DNA of 64,000 bases from Candidatus Woesearchaeota archaeon (GCA_018696595.1 JABHQW010000008.1:102484-166483), one strand, 5' to 3'; counted from the stretch's first letter, positions 42,759 through 51,420 are shown. Numbers and translations: made by a program. Notes: generated by a model from the sequence alone, not told the origin.

Positions 42759-44192
42759 TTAACGACGACTTTTTACAGATTTCTCAGATGACAAAGGTGA
42801 ACATTCCCAATCTTTAGAACTACAAATTAACCCATCTTCAAACCTACAGGCTTCTTTTTCACTAGGGTTGCAACATTTTCCCCCTAAAGGGCCAACTTTA
42901 TTGCCTTCATAACAATCAAGATCCTGACAATCTATTAAGCCATCATCATCATTATCCTCTTTATCATAACATTCGTACCAATGTTCTTTTGTACCACAAT
43001 CCCCATTACCTTCACAATCTTCGTCTGCACAATCAATTAGTTTATCATCATCATTATCTTTACTATCATCACATAATTCTCCTTGAGTAAATGATACTTT
43101 ATCTTCACAACTTTTAGTAGTTTCATCCCAATTACAAACTTGATTTGTTTTCTTATCTAAATAAGCGCTTCCGCAATCTTCTTGATTTAACATACATTCA
43201 CAATCTTTACAGGCAACTTTAAGAACCATCTTTTGAATTGTTTCTTTCAACTTATCACAATCATCAAGACCTTTATGATTAACACCATTACAAGTAGGAA
43301 CAGTCTCAATTTTTTCACTTTGAGCTACGTCCCATGTTTCTTTATTCACATCAACGTGAATGTCCATTGGAACTTCTGAATCACCTTTAAAATAACCGAC
43401 AACACCAGTGTGATCATCCTGCATAGTTTGATGAAATACCAATAAATTTTTAACGTTATCTTTAAATTCCAATCCTTCTGAGATGCCACCAGCAAAACCT
43501 TCAGATTTAAGACAGCTCATGTCTACGCCAACAAAATATTCGATATCTTTATTCTTTAATTTGTTACTCTTGGCTGCTTTAGTACCAGAAACCGCATGTT
43601 GTAACTTACAACCACCCATGCTTTTTCCAATTAAGAAAATTTTTGTGGGTTTACCACTTTTTTCTTTCATTTCTTCAGCTAATTCAGCAATATTATCAGA
43701 TAAGATTCCCGAATTGGTATGAACCCCAGCATAACTTGAAATACAATAGATATTGTCATATGTTGGAAGATTGGGGTTCCCATTTTTATAAAAAAAGTCC
43801 TCACAGAACCACTTAAAAATACTTTTACCGCCCCCATACGAAGTAGAAGCTCCACCTAATGCAACTACTAAAATATTTTGTTCATTAGTAGGTTTTGGAC
43901 GGTGATTCCAATAATGATTTATGGTACCTCTTTTCTCACAAGCATGCCAATTTTCCCCATAACCATTCCAATGTTTCATCCCAGTATAATCTTCACCACA
44001 ATTATATATGGTAGAACAATGACTACAATGAGATTCTTGGTTACACCATTCATTACAAATTTTTTTATTTTCTAAACCCGCATCAATCCAAGAACCCATA
44101 CCCACCAAGTTTTTATTAACCATTACAATTAATATTGTTAAAGCTAAAATAGAAATAATAATTGTAATAACAATCCTCTTCTTTTCATCCAT
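42759..44192 (-). CDS. Membrane-anchored secreted alpha/beta-hydrolase with Cys/Asp-rich repeats
   Basis: The 477-residue protein has one N-terminal membrane anchor (about 7-26) and a cysteine-rich segment (45-85). An alpha/beta-hydrolase-like domain follows, with ILVVALGGASTSYGG (oxyanion region) and the nucleophile elbow LIGKSMGG (Ser191). The C-terminal third holds more cysteines and two copies of a motif of the form C-x-D-x2-DND-x-D-x-LIDC-x-D-x-DC (about 375-400 and 408-430), like the metal-binding repeats of secreted archaeal and bacterial proteins. It probably acts outside the cell on an ester, peptide or glycan. It sits on the opposite strand inside the rio1-topoVI block. Confidence 0.8.
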   Translation of the reverse strand: MDEKKRIVITIIISILALTILIVMVNKNLVGMGSWIDAGLENKKICNEWCNQESHCSHCSTIYNCGEDYTGMKHWNGYGENWHACEKRGTINHYWNHRPKPTNEQNILVVALGGASTSYGGGKSIFKWFCEDFFYKNGNPNLPTYDNIYCISSYAGVHTNSGILSDNIAELAEEMKEKSGKPTKIFLIGKSMGGCKLQHAVSGTKAAKSNKLKNKDIEYFVGVDMSCLKSEGFAGGISEGLEFKDNVKNLLVFHQTMQDDHTGVVGYFKGDSEVPMDIHVDVNKETWDVAQSEKIETVPTCNGVNHKGLDDCDKLKETIQKMVLKVACKDCECMLNQEDCGSAYLDKKTNQVCNWDETTKSCEDKVSFTQGELCDDSKDNDDDKLIDCADEDCEGNGDCGTKEHWYECYDKEDNDDDGLIDCQDLDCYEGNKVGPLGGKCCNPSEKEACRFEDGLICSSKDWECSPLSSEKSVKSRR

Positions 44193-44293
44193 ATTTCTGG
44201 GTAAATTAAACAGATTTATAATGTTTTCTTAAATAAGATCTTTCTTCAACTTCACCAAAACTTTAATAAAACCTACCTTTTTCTCAACAATCA

Positions 44294-46030
44294 ATGGTTC
44301 AGAAAACTGCAGAAGATTTAGCAAAGAAACAGAAACAGATCTCTATTGCGGAATTCTTTGAGAAAAATAGACACTTACTAGGTTTTGATAATCCTAGAAA
44401 AGCTTTACTAATTGCAGTAAAAGAAGCAGTAGATAATGCTTTAGATGCGTGTGAAGAAGCAAGAATTTTACCTGAAATAAACGTAGAACTGATTCAACTT
44501 TCAGATGATCGTTTCAGAATGATTGTTGAAGATAACGGACCAGGAATTATTGAAAAACAAATTCCAAAAATATTTGCTAAGCTTTTATATGGGAGCAAAT
44601 TTCATAAATTATCATCTACAAGAGGACAGCAAGGTATCGGAATTTCTGCTACACTTCTTTACGGACAATTGACTACCGGAAAACCAGCTTTGATTACTTC
44701 TAAGATTGGAAAGAATCAACCAGCACATCAAATCAAACTTAAAATTAATACGCAAACAAATAATCCGGACGTTGTTTCAAGTACAACTGTTGAATGGGAT
44801 GAAAAAGAACATGGCACCAGAATAGAAATTGATATGGAAGGAGCTTATTTAAAAGGAAAACAGTCTGTTGATGAATATTTAAAACAAACAGCAATCGTTA
44901 ATCCTCATTTAACGTTAATTTATACTAATCCAAATGCAGAACAGTTTATCTTCCCAAGAGCCACAGAAAGTTTGCCTGCAGAAGTTAAAGAAATTAAACC
45001 ACATCCTTATGGGGTAGAGTTGGGAAGATTAATCAAGATGTTAGATCTGACCTCTGCAAAATCTTTACAACAATTCTTAACAACAGAATTTGTTCGTGTA
45101 GGGGGTGGAACTGCAAAAACAATTTGTGAAAATTCCGCATTACTACCAAAAACAAGACCCGGAAGAGTTAGTAGAGATATGGCTGAACAACTTTTCAATG
45201 GAATTAAAAAAACCAAAATCATTTCGCCACCAACCGATTGTATTTCTCCAATTGGTGAAGAAGAGTTAGAGAAAGGATTACGAAAAGAAATCAATGCTGA
45301 ATTTTATTGTTCCACTACAAGAAATCCTTCTGTTTACCGGGGAAATCCATTTATTATTGAAGCCGCAATGGCTTTTGGCGGAGAACAACCAGCAGATAAA
45401 ACTGTAAGAATAATGCGATTTGCTAATCGTGTTCCTTTATTATATCAACAAGGAGCTTGTGCAATCACTAATTCCTTGATGCATACTTCCTGGCGATCTT
45501 ATGGATTAAACCAAAGTAAGAATTCTATTCCTGTTGGCCCTTGTACAATTGTAGTACATATGACTTCTGTTTGGGTCCCATTTACAAGCGAATCTAAAGA
45601 AGCACTTGCCCAGTATAATGAGATTGTTAGAGAAATAAAGTTTGCTTTGCAAGAATGTGGAAGAAAACTTGCTAGTTTTGTTAACAAGAAAAGAAGAATT
45701 AAAGATGAAGGTAAAAAAAGAAGTTATATTGAGAAATATATTCCTCATGTTGCTGAAGCATTACATGAATTATTAGGTTTAGATGAAATTAGTAAGAAAA
45801 AGATTGAAGATGATTTATGTGAGATTTTAGAACATACTAGAGGAGAATTAGAAGAAATTAAAGTGGACAATCCAGATTATGATCCCGAATTGGCTAAAAT
45901 TGGTAAAGAAGAGAAAGAAAAGAAGGAAGAAAAAGAAGAATCTGAAAGTGAAACAGGAAAAGAAAGTAAAGAAGACAAGAATGATAAAGTTAAAGACAAA
46001 AAGAAGCCTGGACAACAGAAGTTAATGTAA
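44294..46030 (+). CDS. top6B: DNA topoisomerase VI subunit B
   Basis: The 578-residue protein has the GHKL ATPase domain ([15 protein letters not shown] with the catalytic Glu/Asn, [27 protein letters not shown]), the H2TH region and the transducer domain ([19 protein letters not shown]). An extra charged tail of about 65 Lys/Glu residues ends the protein, longer than usual. With subunit A it makes a type IIB topoisomerase that relaxes and decatenates DNA. The A subunit gene starts eight bases downstream. Confidence 0.96.
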   Translation: MVQKTAEDLAKKQKQISIAEFFEKNRHLLGFDNPRKALLIAVKEAVDNALDACEEARILPEINVELIQLSDDRFRMIVEDNGPGIIEKQIPKIFAKLLYGSKFHKLSSTRGQQGIGISATLLYGQLTTGKPALITSKIGKNQPAHQIKLKINTQTNNPDVVSSTTVEWDEKEHGTRIEIDMEGAYLKGKQSVDEYLKQTAIVNPHLTLIYTNPNAEQFIFPRATESLPAEVKEIKPHPYGVELGRLIKMLDLTSAKSLQQFLTTEFVRVGGGTAKTICENSALLPKTRPGRVSRDMAEQLFNGIKKTKIISPPTDCISPIGEEELEKGLRKEINAEFYCSTTRNPSVYRGNPFIIEAAMAFGGEQPADKTVRIMRFANRVPLLYQQGACAITNSLMHTSWRSYGLNQSKNSIPVGPCTIVVHMTSVWVPFTSESKEALAQYNEIVREIKFALQECGRKLASFVNKKRRIKDEGKKRSYIEKYIPHVAEALHELLGLDEISKKKIEDDLCEILEHTRGELEEIKVDNPDYDPELAKIGKEEKEKKEEKEESESETGKESKEDKNDKVKDKKKPGQQKLM

Positions 46031-46038
46031 ATAATAAA

Positions 46039-47133
46039 ATGGCAAAAAAAACAGATAACGTTGTAGAAAAAATTCAAGAGATAGCTAAAGACATTTACAA
46101 CAAAATTAAACTAATTAAGCAACCTGAATTAGTAATGCCAATCAGAGCTTTAAGTAACGTTGAGTATAATGAAAAAGAAGGATATTTCAAAATCATGGAT
46201 AAAATTAAGTCACGAACATTAACTGCTTCTACCATCAAAACTTTTGCTCAAACATTGAGGATGATGGGTCTTTCAAAAGAACTTATAGAAAAAAATGATA
46301 TTGCTACCAAAAGAGAAGCCTATTATGTTTCTAAAAATTGGGGGGATGCCCGTTTTAAAGAACAACCGGAATCAGATACAGTCATGGATGATATTGAAGC
46401 AATGATGCGTGTTAATCGTGAACAAATCGGTTTTATCCCCGGCGAAAAAGGTGGTGCAGTTGCTGGTAAGTTAACAGTGATTGATGTTGATCAAGATACA
46501 AAAAAAGAATTAAAAATTGATTGCACTAAATTTGGAAGTGGGGCATATGCAATCCCTTCTTCAGTTGAACATTTAAAATTTGAAACTAATGCTAAATTTG
46601 TATTGGCAATTGAAACTGCGGGTATGTTTGAACGGCTTAACAAACATAAATATTGGAAAAAAACTAATTGTATTATTATAGCAATGTCTGGAGTTCCTAC
46701 AAGAGCAACAAGAAGATTTATGAGAAAACTAGCTGATGAAAACAAGTTACCAGTTTATGTATTTACAGATGGTGACCCTTACGGATATTTTAGTATTTAT
46801 CGGACTCTTAAAGTTGGTTCAGGAAATGCTGCCCATATCAATAAATTTTTCTGTGTGCCAAATGCTCGTTTTATTGGGGTTACGCCCCAAGATATTGAAG
46901 ATTATAAATTGCCAACTCATCCATTGAAAGAAGTTGATTTCAAAAAAATCAAAGATGTTATTAAGAATGATCCATTCTGTAAACATCATAAAGAATGGCA
47001 AAAAGCTCTTCAAAAAATGGCAAAAATGAAAGTTAGGGTTGAACAGCAAGCTTTTTCGGCACATAGTTTGAACTTTGTAATGGAAACATACTTACCTAAG
47101 AAATTGAAAGATCAAAAGACGTGGTTACCATGA
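46039..47133 (+). CDS. top6A: DNA topoisomerase VI subunit A (Spo11-like)
   Basis: The 364-residue protein has the winged-helix 5Y-CAP domain with the catalytic tyrosine in KREAYYVSKNW, and the TOPRIM domain with VYVFTDGDPYGYFSIYRTLKVGS in parts (DxD). FIGVTPQDIEDYKLPTHPL is typical of the archaeal A subunit. The enzyme cuts both DNA strands with two-base overhangs. Its stop codon overlaps the ATG of the cupin gene by four bases. Confidence 0.96.
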   Translation: MAKKTDNVVEKIQEIAKDIYNKIKLIKQPELVMPIRALSNVEYNEKEGYFKIMDKIKSRTLTASTIKTFAQTLRMMGLSKELIEKNDIATKREAYYVSKNWGDARFKEQPESDTVMDDIEAMMRVNREQIGFIPGEKGGAVAGKLTVIDVDQDTKKELKIDCTKFGSGAYAIPSSVEHLKFETNAKFVLAIETAGMFERLNKHKYWKKTNCIIIAMSGVPTRATRRFMRKLADENKLPVYVFTDGDPYGYFSIYRTLKVGSGNAAHINKFFCVPNARFIGVTPQDIEDYKLPTHPLKEVDFKKIKDVIKNDPFCKHHKEWQKALQKMAKMKVRVEQQAFSAHSLNFVMETYLPKKLKDQKTWLP

Positions 47134-47510
47134 TGATTAAAATAGAAAAAATAGAACAGTATTATGGTGGCGAAAGAGGTAGCTCTTTCTTTGCCAAAAA
47201 TGAAGGCAGACCCTTGATTTCTATTCTTAAAAGAAACAAAGGAACTGTTTCTGGCCATCATTATCATACCGAAAAGACAAAAGGTAAAAACCCAGAAGTT
47301 TTTGTTTTAATTTCTGGAAAGATGGAATTATATGTTGAGGATATCAAAACCAAAGAATCACAAACCCATATTATTGAAGAAAATACCTTGTTTGAAATCC
47401 CCCCATATATTTATCATGAAGTTAAAGCAATAACAGATTTTGTTGCTTTAGAATTTAATGTTTCTATGGAAGACCAAACAAATGTAATTGAAGGCAAAGA
47501 ATTACAATGA
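47130..47510 (+). CDS. Single-domain cupin protein
   Basis: I use the ATG at 47130, which overlaps the top6A stop (ATGA). The product of about 126 residues is one cupin barrel, with SGHHYHTEKTKGKNPEVFVLISGKMELY (motif 1 in parts; two to three His and one Glu as metal ligands) and EIPPYIYHEVKAI (motif 2). Small cupins of this WxcM-like kind include sugar-nucleotide isomerases and metal-binding proteins. The substrate is unknown. It overlaps the cyclophilin gene by four bases, which makes an operon of top6B, top6A, cupin and cyclophilin. Confidence 0.8.
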   Translation: MMIKIEKIEQYYGGERGSSFFAKNEGRPLISILKRNKGTVSGHHYHTEKTKGKNPEVFVLISGKMELYVEDIKTKESQTHIIEENTLFEIPPYIYHEVKAITDFVALEFNVSMEDQTNVIEGKELQ

Positions 47511-48058
47511 AAAAAATATTAATAATCGGATTAATGGTAATAACTTTATTCTTATTATCATGTGGGGGAGAAAAAATGACAAACAAAACAGCAACATTTC
47601 ATACTACATTAGGAACATTTGAAATTGAATTATTTGAAGAACAAATGCCAATTACTACAAAGAACTTTATTGCTTTAGCAGAAAAAGGGTTCTATGACGA
47701 TACTAAATTTCATCGTGTTATTTCTGGATTTATGATCCAGGGCGGAGACCCATTATCTAAAGATAACTCCAAGAAACACATGTGGGGCACTGGTGATCCA
47801 GGATATAAAATCAAAGATGAATTTGGCGATGTTGGAAACAATAAAGGAACAATATCTATGGCTAATTCAGGACCAAATTCTGGTGGAAGTCAATTCTTTG
47901 TTAATTTAGTTAACAATAATTTTCTGGATTCAAAACATCCAGTTTTTGGTAAAGTAACCAATGGGATGAATATTGTAGAAAATATTGGCAAAGTTCAAAC
48001 AGCTCAAGCTGATCAACCAGTTGAAGATGTAGTTATTGAAAAAATTGTAATTTCTTAA
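47507..48058 (+). CDS. Lipoprotein cyclophilin-type peptidyl-prolyl isomerase
   Basis: The 183-residue protein starts with a lipoprotein signal (MKKILIIGLMVITLFLLSCG, lipobox LLSC). The cyclophilin domain follows, with FHRVISGFMIQGGDP and ISMANSGPNSGGSQFFVNLVNNNFLDSKHPVFGKV in parts, which include the catalytic Arg and the Gln-Phe-Phe segment. It should be anchored outside the membrane and help fold exported proteins. The stop overlaps the convergent gene at 48055 by four bases. Confidence 0.93.
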   Translation: MKKILIIGLMVITLFLLSCGGEKMTNKTATFHTTLGTFEIELFEEQMPITTKNFIALAEKGFYDDTKFHRVISGFMIQGGDPLSKDNSKKHMWGTGDPGYKIKDEFGDVGNNKGTISMANSGPNSGGSQFFVNLVNNNFLDSKHPVFGKVTNGMNIVENIGKVQTAQADQPVEDVVIEKIVIS

Positions 48059-48690
48059 TTTTTAATTTCTTTCTTTAATCCAATAATCATTTCTTTGTAA
48101 GAGCTCAGTTCTTTAGAAACAGTGATTTGTTTTAAATTTTGATTCTCAAAACCAGTATCACTAATGATAACTCCATTTTCATTTAGTTTACTTAAAATCT
48201 TATTTTCATAATCGAAAATGTAATCTCGCATAATTCTAAATGCTTTTTCAAAATAAATATCATAACTTTGTAATTCAGAGAAATGATTTTCTATCTTTTT
48301 CATAACAAAGGTTAAAGTGATGAGTTTATGATTCCAGTGAAATTGAATTTGACTTTTATCTTCTGAGAAACTAATTCCCACTTCATCTAAAATTGTTTTA
48401 ATCATCCCCAGGTTATTATCCTCGTCAACAAATGTAAGATTAGCTTTGTTTAATTGCGGGAATAGTTTATCTAAATAAATTAGTGGAAATAGAATATCCG
48501 TACCACAACCAGGGTAAAGTAAAGAGATTTCTGTTTTTTCAAAGGGGATGCTTATTTTGTTTAATAATTCCAAATTTTGATAATCATCTTCAAAGAAGTA
48601 ACTCTTAAGTTTTTCTTGGTTAATTTTGTTGTTAGAGTTTAGCCCTTTTGCTTCAACCTTCTTTTCTTCATAAATTATTAAGTTTGGCAT
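48055..48690 (-). CDS. Rossmann-fold, methyltransferase-like protein, unknown
   Basis: The 211-residue protein has a glycine-containing loop ISLLYPGCGTDILFPLIY after a beta strand, then LTFVDEDNNLGM, where an acidic residue ends strand 2. This is the layout of a SAM-binding fold. GVIISDTGFENQ may be a later strand. Motifs are weak, so methyltransferase activity is only a guess. A homologue family is not recognised. It is transcribed away from the tRNA-Arg gene. Confidence 0.6.
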   Translation of the reverse strand: MPNLIIYEEKKVEAKGLNSNNKINQEKLKSYFFEDDYQNLELLNKISIPFEKTEISLLYPGCGTDILFPLIYLDKLFPQLNKANLTFVDEDNNLGMIKTILDEVGISFSEDKSQIQFHWNHKLITLTFVMKKIENHFSELQSYDIYFEKAFRIMRDYIFDYENKILSKLNENGVIISDTGFENQNLKQITVSKELSSYKEMIIGLKKEIKN

Positions 48691-48789
48691 TGATTAAACT
48701 TAACTTAGAAATATACATAAAAAACTTTCTATTTTTTGTAGATTTCAAACGAAATGTTTAAAAGTTACCACCAGATTTAATCATTTAAT

Positions 48790-48906
48790 GGGCCTGTAGC
48801 CTAGCCTGGATAGGGCGCCAGCCTTCTAAGCTGGATACCGTGGGTTCGAATATCTTACAGGGAGACTACAAATCTTCCTGAAGATTTGAAAGTCCCTCCA
48901 GGCCCA
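48790..48906 (+). tRNA. tRNA-Arg (TCT) with a 42-base intron in the T loop
   Basis: The acceptor GGGCCTG (48790-48796) pairs with CAGGCCC (48899-48905), with A73 at 48906. The anticodon stem CCAGC/GCTGG holds loop CTTCTAA, giving anticodon TCT. The T arm begins GTGGG-TTCGAA (to 48850) and resumes with T-CCCTC at 48893-48898. Removing 48851-48892 restores a 75-base tRNA, with a T-T mismatch at 50:64. There is no intron at the usual 37/38 site. The inserted bases contain AAATCTT/AAGATTT and AGGGA complementary to TCCCT. Confidence 0.88.
48851..48892 (+). other. Non-canonical tRNA intron (T loop, about position 59/60)
   Basis: The 42-base insertion interrupts the T loop of tRNA-Arg. It folds into a seven-pair hairpin (AAATCTT with AAGATTT). 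Its AGGGA can pair with the first bases of exon 2 (TCCCT), giving a relaxed helix-bulge structure of the kind cut by archaeal tRNA endonuclease. The exact junction may shift by one base. Confidence 0.7.
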
Positions 48907-48923
48907 TTTTACATTTCTAAAGC

Positions 48924-48949
48924 CACTAGACACACTCGACAACCTCAGG
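48924..48949. repeat. Tandem 9-mer element (copy 2) between tRNA-Arg and the homing endonuclease
   Basis: CACTAGACA-CACTCGACA-ACCTCAGG matches the element at 31321-31346 at 22 of 26 positions. It lies 79 bases before the LAGLIDADG gene. Confidence 0.65.
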
Positions 48950-49027
48950 CAAAGCTTATTAATTATTAATACTCATTTTAATTCACTCTTTATTTTTTCA
49001 ATTATGTAAAACAAAGAGGTGATTGAA

Positions 49028-49738
49028 ATGGAATTTAACTTATATGAATTCATTGGCGTAATGATTGGAGACGGTTGTTTAATGGATTATCCCCATCTAA
49101 GAGCATATAGGGTTGAAATAACGGGCAATGTAGTTGAGGAAAGAGATTATTATGAAAATATTTCTATTTTTCTTCAAAAAGAATTTAACCTCACACCAAA
49201 AGTATTTGAACGTTCTTATAAAGATGGATCAAAAGGATTAAAGCTAATTGTTAATAATAAGAGATTTGTCTACTTCTTGAAAAATGAATATGGTTTTACA
49301 AATAATAAAACATACACGGTAGAAATTCCTAATCATTTAATGACTTGGGACAAGTCAAAACATATTTTGAGAGGGATTTTTGAAACTGATGGGTGTCTTT
49401 ATTTCTCTAAATCCAGAGTTACAACCAACAAACCCACTTATCCTCGTTTAGAAATTACTACAGTAAGTGTTAAATTAGCCAATCAAATTGTCAAAATATT
49501 AAAAGAAAACGGATTTTCTGTTCAAAACCATAAAAATCGTTCATCAACAGTGATTTATTTAAGTGGGGCAGAAATGCTTCAAAAATGGATAACGGAAATT
49601 GGATTTAGTAGTAACAAAAATTGGAGTAAATATTATTTGTGGAAAAAATTGGGTTATTATATCCCAAGAATCACTCTTCCCGAAAGGCTCTCTCTTTTGG
49701 AAAGTAAAGACTTACAAATAATACCAGAAATTATATAA
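49028..49738 (+). CDS. Free-standing LAGLIDADG homing endonuclease
   Basis: I choose the ATG at 49028, with the strong ribosome site GAGGTGAT just upstream; a GTG at 49019 lies inside that site. The product of about 236 residues has two LAGLIDADG-type helices, FIGVMIGDGCL near the N terminus and LRGIFETDGCLYF near residue 120, each with the catalytic acidic residue. A conserved Lys-rich loop and WSKYYLWKKLGYY near the end complete the two-domain monomer. It is not inside an intron or intein; it lies between an intron-bearing tRNA-Arg and tRNA-Cys, which suggests tRNA-locus homing. Confidence 0.92.
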   Translation: MEFNLYEFIGVMIGDGCLMDYPHLRAYRVEITGNVVEERDYYENISIFLQKEFNLTPKVFERSYKDGSKGLKLIVNNKRFVYFLKNEYGFTNNKTYTVEIPNHLMTWDKSKHILRGIFETDGCLYFSKSRVTTNKPTYPRLEITTVSVKLANQIVKILKENGFSVQNHKNRSSTVIYLSGAEMLQKWITEIGFSSNKNWSKYYLWKKLGYYIPRITLPERLSLLESKDLQIIPEII

Positions 49739-49740
49739 AT
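49730..49740 (+). promoter_or_regulatory. TATA box of tRNA-Cys, overlapping the endonuclease stop
   Basis: ATTATATAAAT is centred about 31 bases before the tRNA and includes the last codons and TAA of the homing endonuclease gene. Confidence 0.55.
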
Positions 49741-49765
49741 AACACTAATTCTAACCAATTGTCAA

Positions 49766-49838
49766 GGGTCCGTGGCAAAGTGGCTAATGCGAGAGCCTGC
49801 AGAGCTTTAGATCGAGGGTTCGAGTCCCTCCGGGCCCT
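49766..49838 (+). tRNA. tRNA-Cys (GCA)
   Basis: The acceptor GGGTCCG pairs with CGGGCCC (one G-U). The anticodon stem AGAGC/GCTTT carries loop CTGCAGA, giving anticodon GCA. The T arm is GAGGG-TTCGAGT-CCCTC. Discriminator base U73 is the main identity element of tRNA-Cys. No intron is present and CCA is not encoded. A run of T follows at once. Confidence 0.97.
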
Positions 49839-49896
49839 TTTTATTCTTTTTTTTTAACTCACAAAATTTATTAACCCCCTAATTCTAAACAAAAAT

Positions 49897-50574
49897 ATGA
49901 CTTTAATCAAAGAATCTTTTCAAAGATTATTTCCAGAAAGAGAGTTTAAGTATAAAACTTATCTGGAGTATAATCGCAGATTAGGAAATTTTAATGCCAA
50001 TATTAAATATGATTACAATAAAATATCAATTCATCTTAATTTACAGTGGAAAGATATTGAGGATGAGATTAAAATTGGCTTAATTCAAACATTATTGGTC
50101 AAAGTCTTTAAAACTAAAAAGAGACAAACCTCTAACATTAATTTATATAATAATTTCATCAAGAATATTCCGACGTTAACAGAAAAAATTCATTCTAATC
50201 CAATTCTTGAATCTTCTTTCCATCGTGTTAATAATGGGTTCTTCTTCAACCAAATTGAAAAACCAAACTTAAAGTGGGGCACAGATTCAAGAAGAAAATT
50301 AGCCTCATATAATTTTCATGATGATACTGTAACTGTTTCTACCATCTTTAAAGAATCAAGAGAAGAATTGTTGGATTACTTAATGTATCATGAATTACTA
50401 CATAAATATCATAAATTTAATCATAAAAATGGTAGAAGTTTCTTCCATACTAAACAATTTAAAGCGGACGAGAATCTTTATCCGGATAAAGAAGCTTTGG
50501 AAAGAGAAATTAGTAAGATTATAAGAAATTCTAGAGTGCCTAAGAAGAAAGAGTTATTTTCTTTTTTTAAATGA
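49897..50574 (+). CDS. SprT/YgjP-like zinc metallopeptidase
   Basis: The 225-residue protein has a zinc motif HELLH in LLDYLMYHELLHKYHKF, followed by NHKNGRSFFHTKQFK. There a third His lies about 20 residues on, the spacing of SprT- and YgjP-type minigluzincins. The N-terminal half (KTYLEYNRRLGNFNANIKYD) is beta-rich and could bind a substrate. Family members include DNA-protein crosslink proteases, but small archaeal forms are uncharacterised. It is monocistronic. Confidence 0.8.
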   Translation: MTLIKESFQRLFPEREFKYKTYLEYNRRLGNFNANIKYDYNKISIHLNLQWKDIEDEIKIGLIQTLLVKVFKTKKRQTSNINLYNNFIKNIPTLTEKIHSNPILESSFHRVNNGFFFNQIEKPNLKWGTDSRRKLASYNFHDDTVTVSTIFKESREELLDYLMYHELLHKYHKFNHKNGRSFFHTKQFKADENLYPDKEALEREISKIIRNSRVPKKKELFSFFK

Positions 50575-50647
50575 TTCATAAGATTTATTAATAAAACCCA
50601 GGAAAAATAAGAAAATAAAGCCAAAAATCCCGCAACAATACAGAAAT

Positions 50648-50751
50648 CTAAAATTTAACAAAGATTAAATTTTAGGTCCTAAAAACAGTTGTTTTTAGAA
50701 AACAAAGATTTTTCTGGGGTTTAAGAATTTACAGCGTAAATTCTCGAAACC
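50648..50751. repeat. Three tandem perfect hairpins ahead of the histone promoter
   Basis: Hairpin 1 is CTAAAATTTAA/TTAAATTTTAG (50648-50675, 11 pairs). Hairpin 2 is CTAAAAACA/TGTTTTTAG (50679-50698, 9 pairs). Hairpin 3 is GGTTT then GAATTTAC/GTAAATTC then AAACC (50718-50751). The last arm overlaps the TATA box of the histone gene. They could be protein sites at the DNA level or a small RNA. Confidence 0.6.
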
Positions 50752-50760
50752 TTTAAAAAG
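50751..50760 (+). promoter_or_regulatory. TATA box of the histone gene
   Basis: CTTTAAAAAG is centred about 26 bases before the ATG at 50782, which predicts a leaderless message. Its first base belongs to the third hairpin. Confidence 0.65.
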
Positions 50761-50781
50761 AGGGCTAATTTATCCATCCCT

Positions 50782-50994
50782 ATGGTAAAAAAGAAGTTTC
50801 TATCCCATAATGCAATGGATAAAATCATGCGTGAAGCTGGCGCTTTAAGAGTTTCAGATGATGCAAAAGCAACCCTTGCAGAGGTTTTAGAAAAAAAGGC
50901 ATTAGAAATATCAGCAGAAGCAAAAAAGATGGCTGAACACGCTGGTAGAAAAACAGTAACAGAAAAAGATATCCATTTAGCAAATAAAGAATAA
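50782..50994 (+). CDS. Archaeal histone
   Basis: The 70-residue protein is a single histone fold with three helices. It has IMREAGALRVSDDAKATLAEVLEKKALEISAEA (read in parts) and the C-terminal HAGRKTVTEKDIHLANKE, with the conserved Arg-Lys-Thr-Val-x2-Lys-Asp-Ile. It lacks the Pro-x2-Pro N terminus seen in many euryarchaeal histones. It dimerises and wraps DNA. The gene precedes aIF5A by 33 bases. Confidence 0.94.
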   Translation: MVKKKFLSHNAMDKIMREAGALRVSDDAKATLAEVLEKKALEISAEAKKMAEHAGRKTVTEKDIHLANKE

Positions 50995-51027
50995 ACAAAT
51001 AATAATCAATTAGGAAGGTGGTTTACT

Positions 51028-51420
51028 ATGTATGAGAAAAAACTTGTTAGTGTAGGTAGCTTAAAAAAAGGAGACACAATCATCATTGATGGTGCGGCTT
51101 GTAAAATTACAGATACAACTACATCTAGGCCAGGAAAACACGGTCACGCTAAAGTTAACATGATGGCGGTAGGAATGTTAGATGGTAAAAAAAGAAACTT
51201 AGTTATGCCAGGTCATGACAAAGTCGAAGCACCAGTAGTAGAAAAGAAAAATGCTCAAGTCCTATCCATATCCGGAAAAATGGCTAATGTGATGGACACA
51301 GAAAGTTATGAAACTTTTGACTTAGAAATCCCAGAAGAATTAAAAGCAGACGTAAAAGAAGGTTCTGAAGTTTTATATTGGATCTTGATGGGAATGCAAG
51401 TTATGAAGCAAGTCAAATAA
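51028..51420 (+). CDS. eif5a: Translation initiation factor 5A
   Basis: The 130-residue protein has the N-terminal SH3-like domain with the hypusination loop TTSRPGKHGHAKV, where the lysine of PGKHG is modified, and a C-terminal OB fold (NVMDTESYETFDLEIPEEL in parts). The ribosome site AGGAAGGTGG precedes the ATG. It promotes peptide bond formation at stalled sequences such as polyproline. It lies in a row with histone, eL40 and a site-2 protease. Confidence 0.96.
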   Translation: MYEKKLVSVGSLKKGDTIIIDGAACKITDTTTSRPGKHGHAKVNMMAVGMLDGKKRNLVMPGHDKVEAPVVEKKNAQVLSISGKMANVMDTESYETFDLEIPEELKADVKEGSEVLYWILMGMQVMKQVK

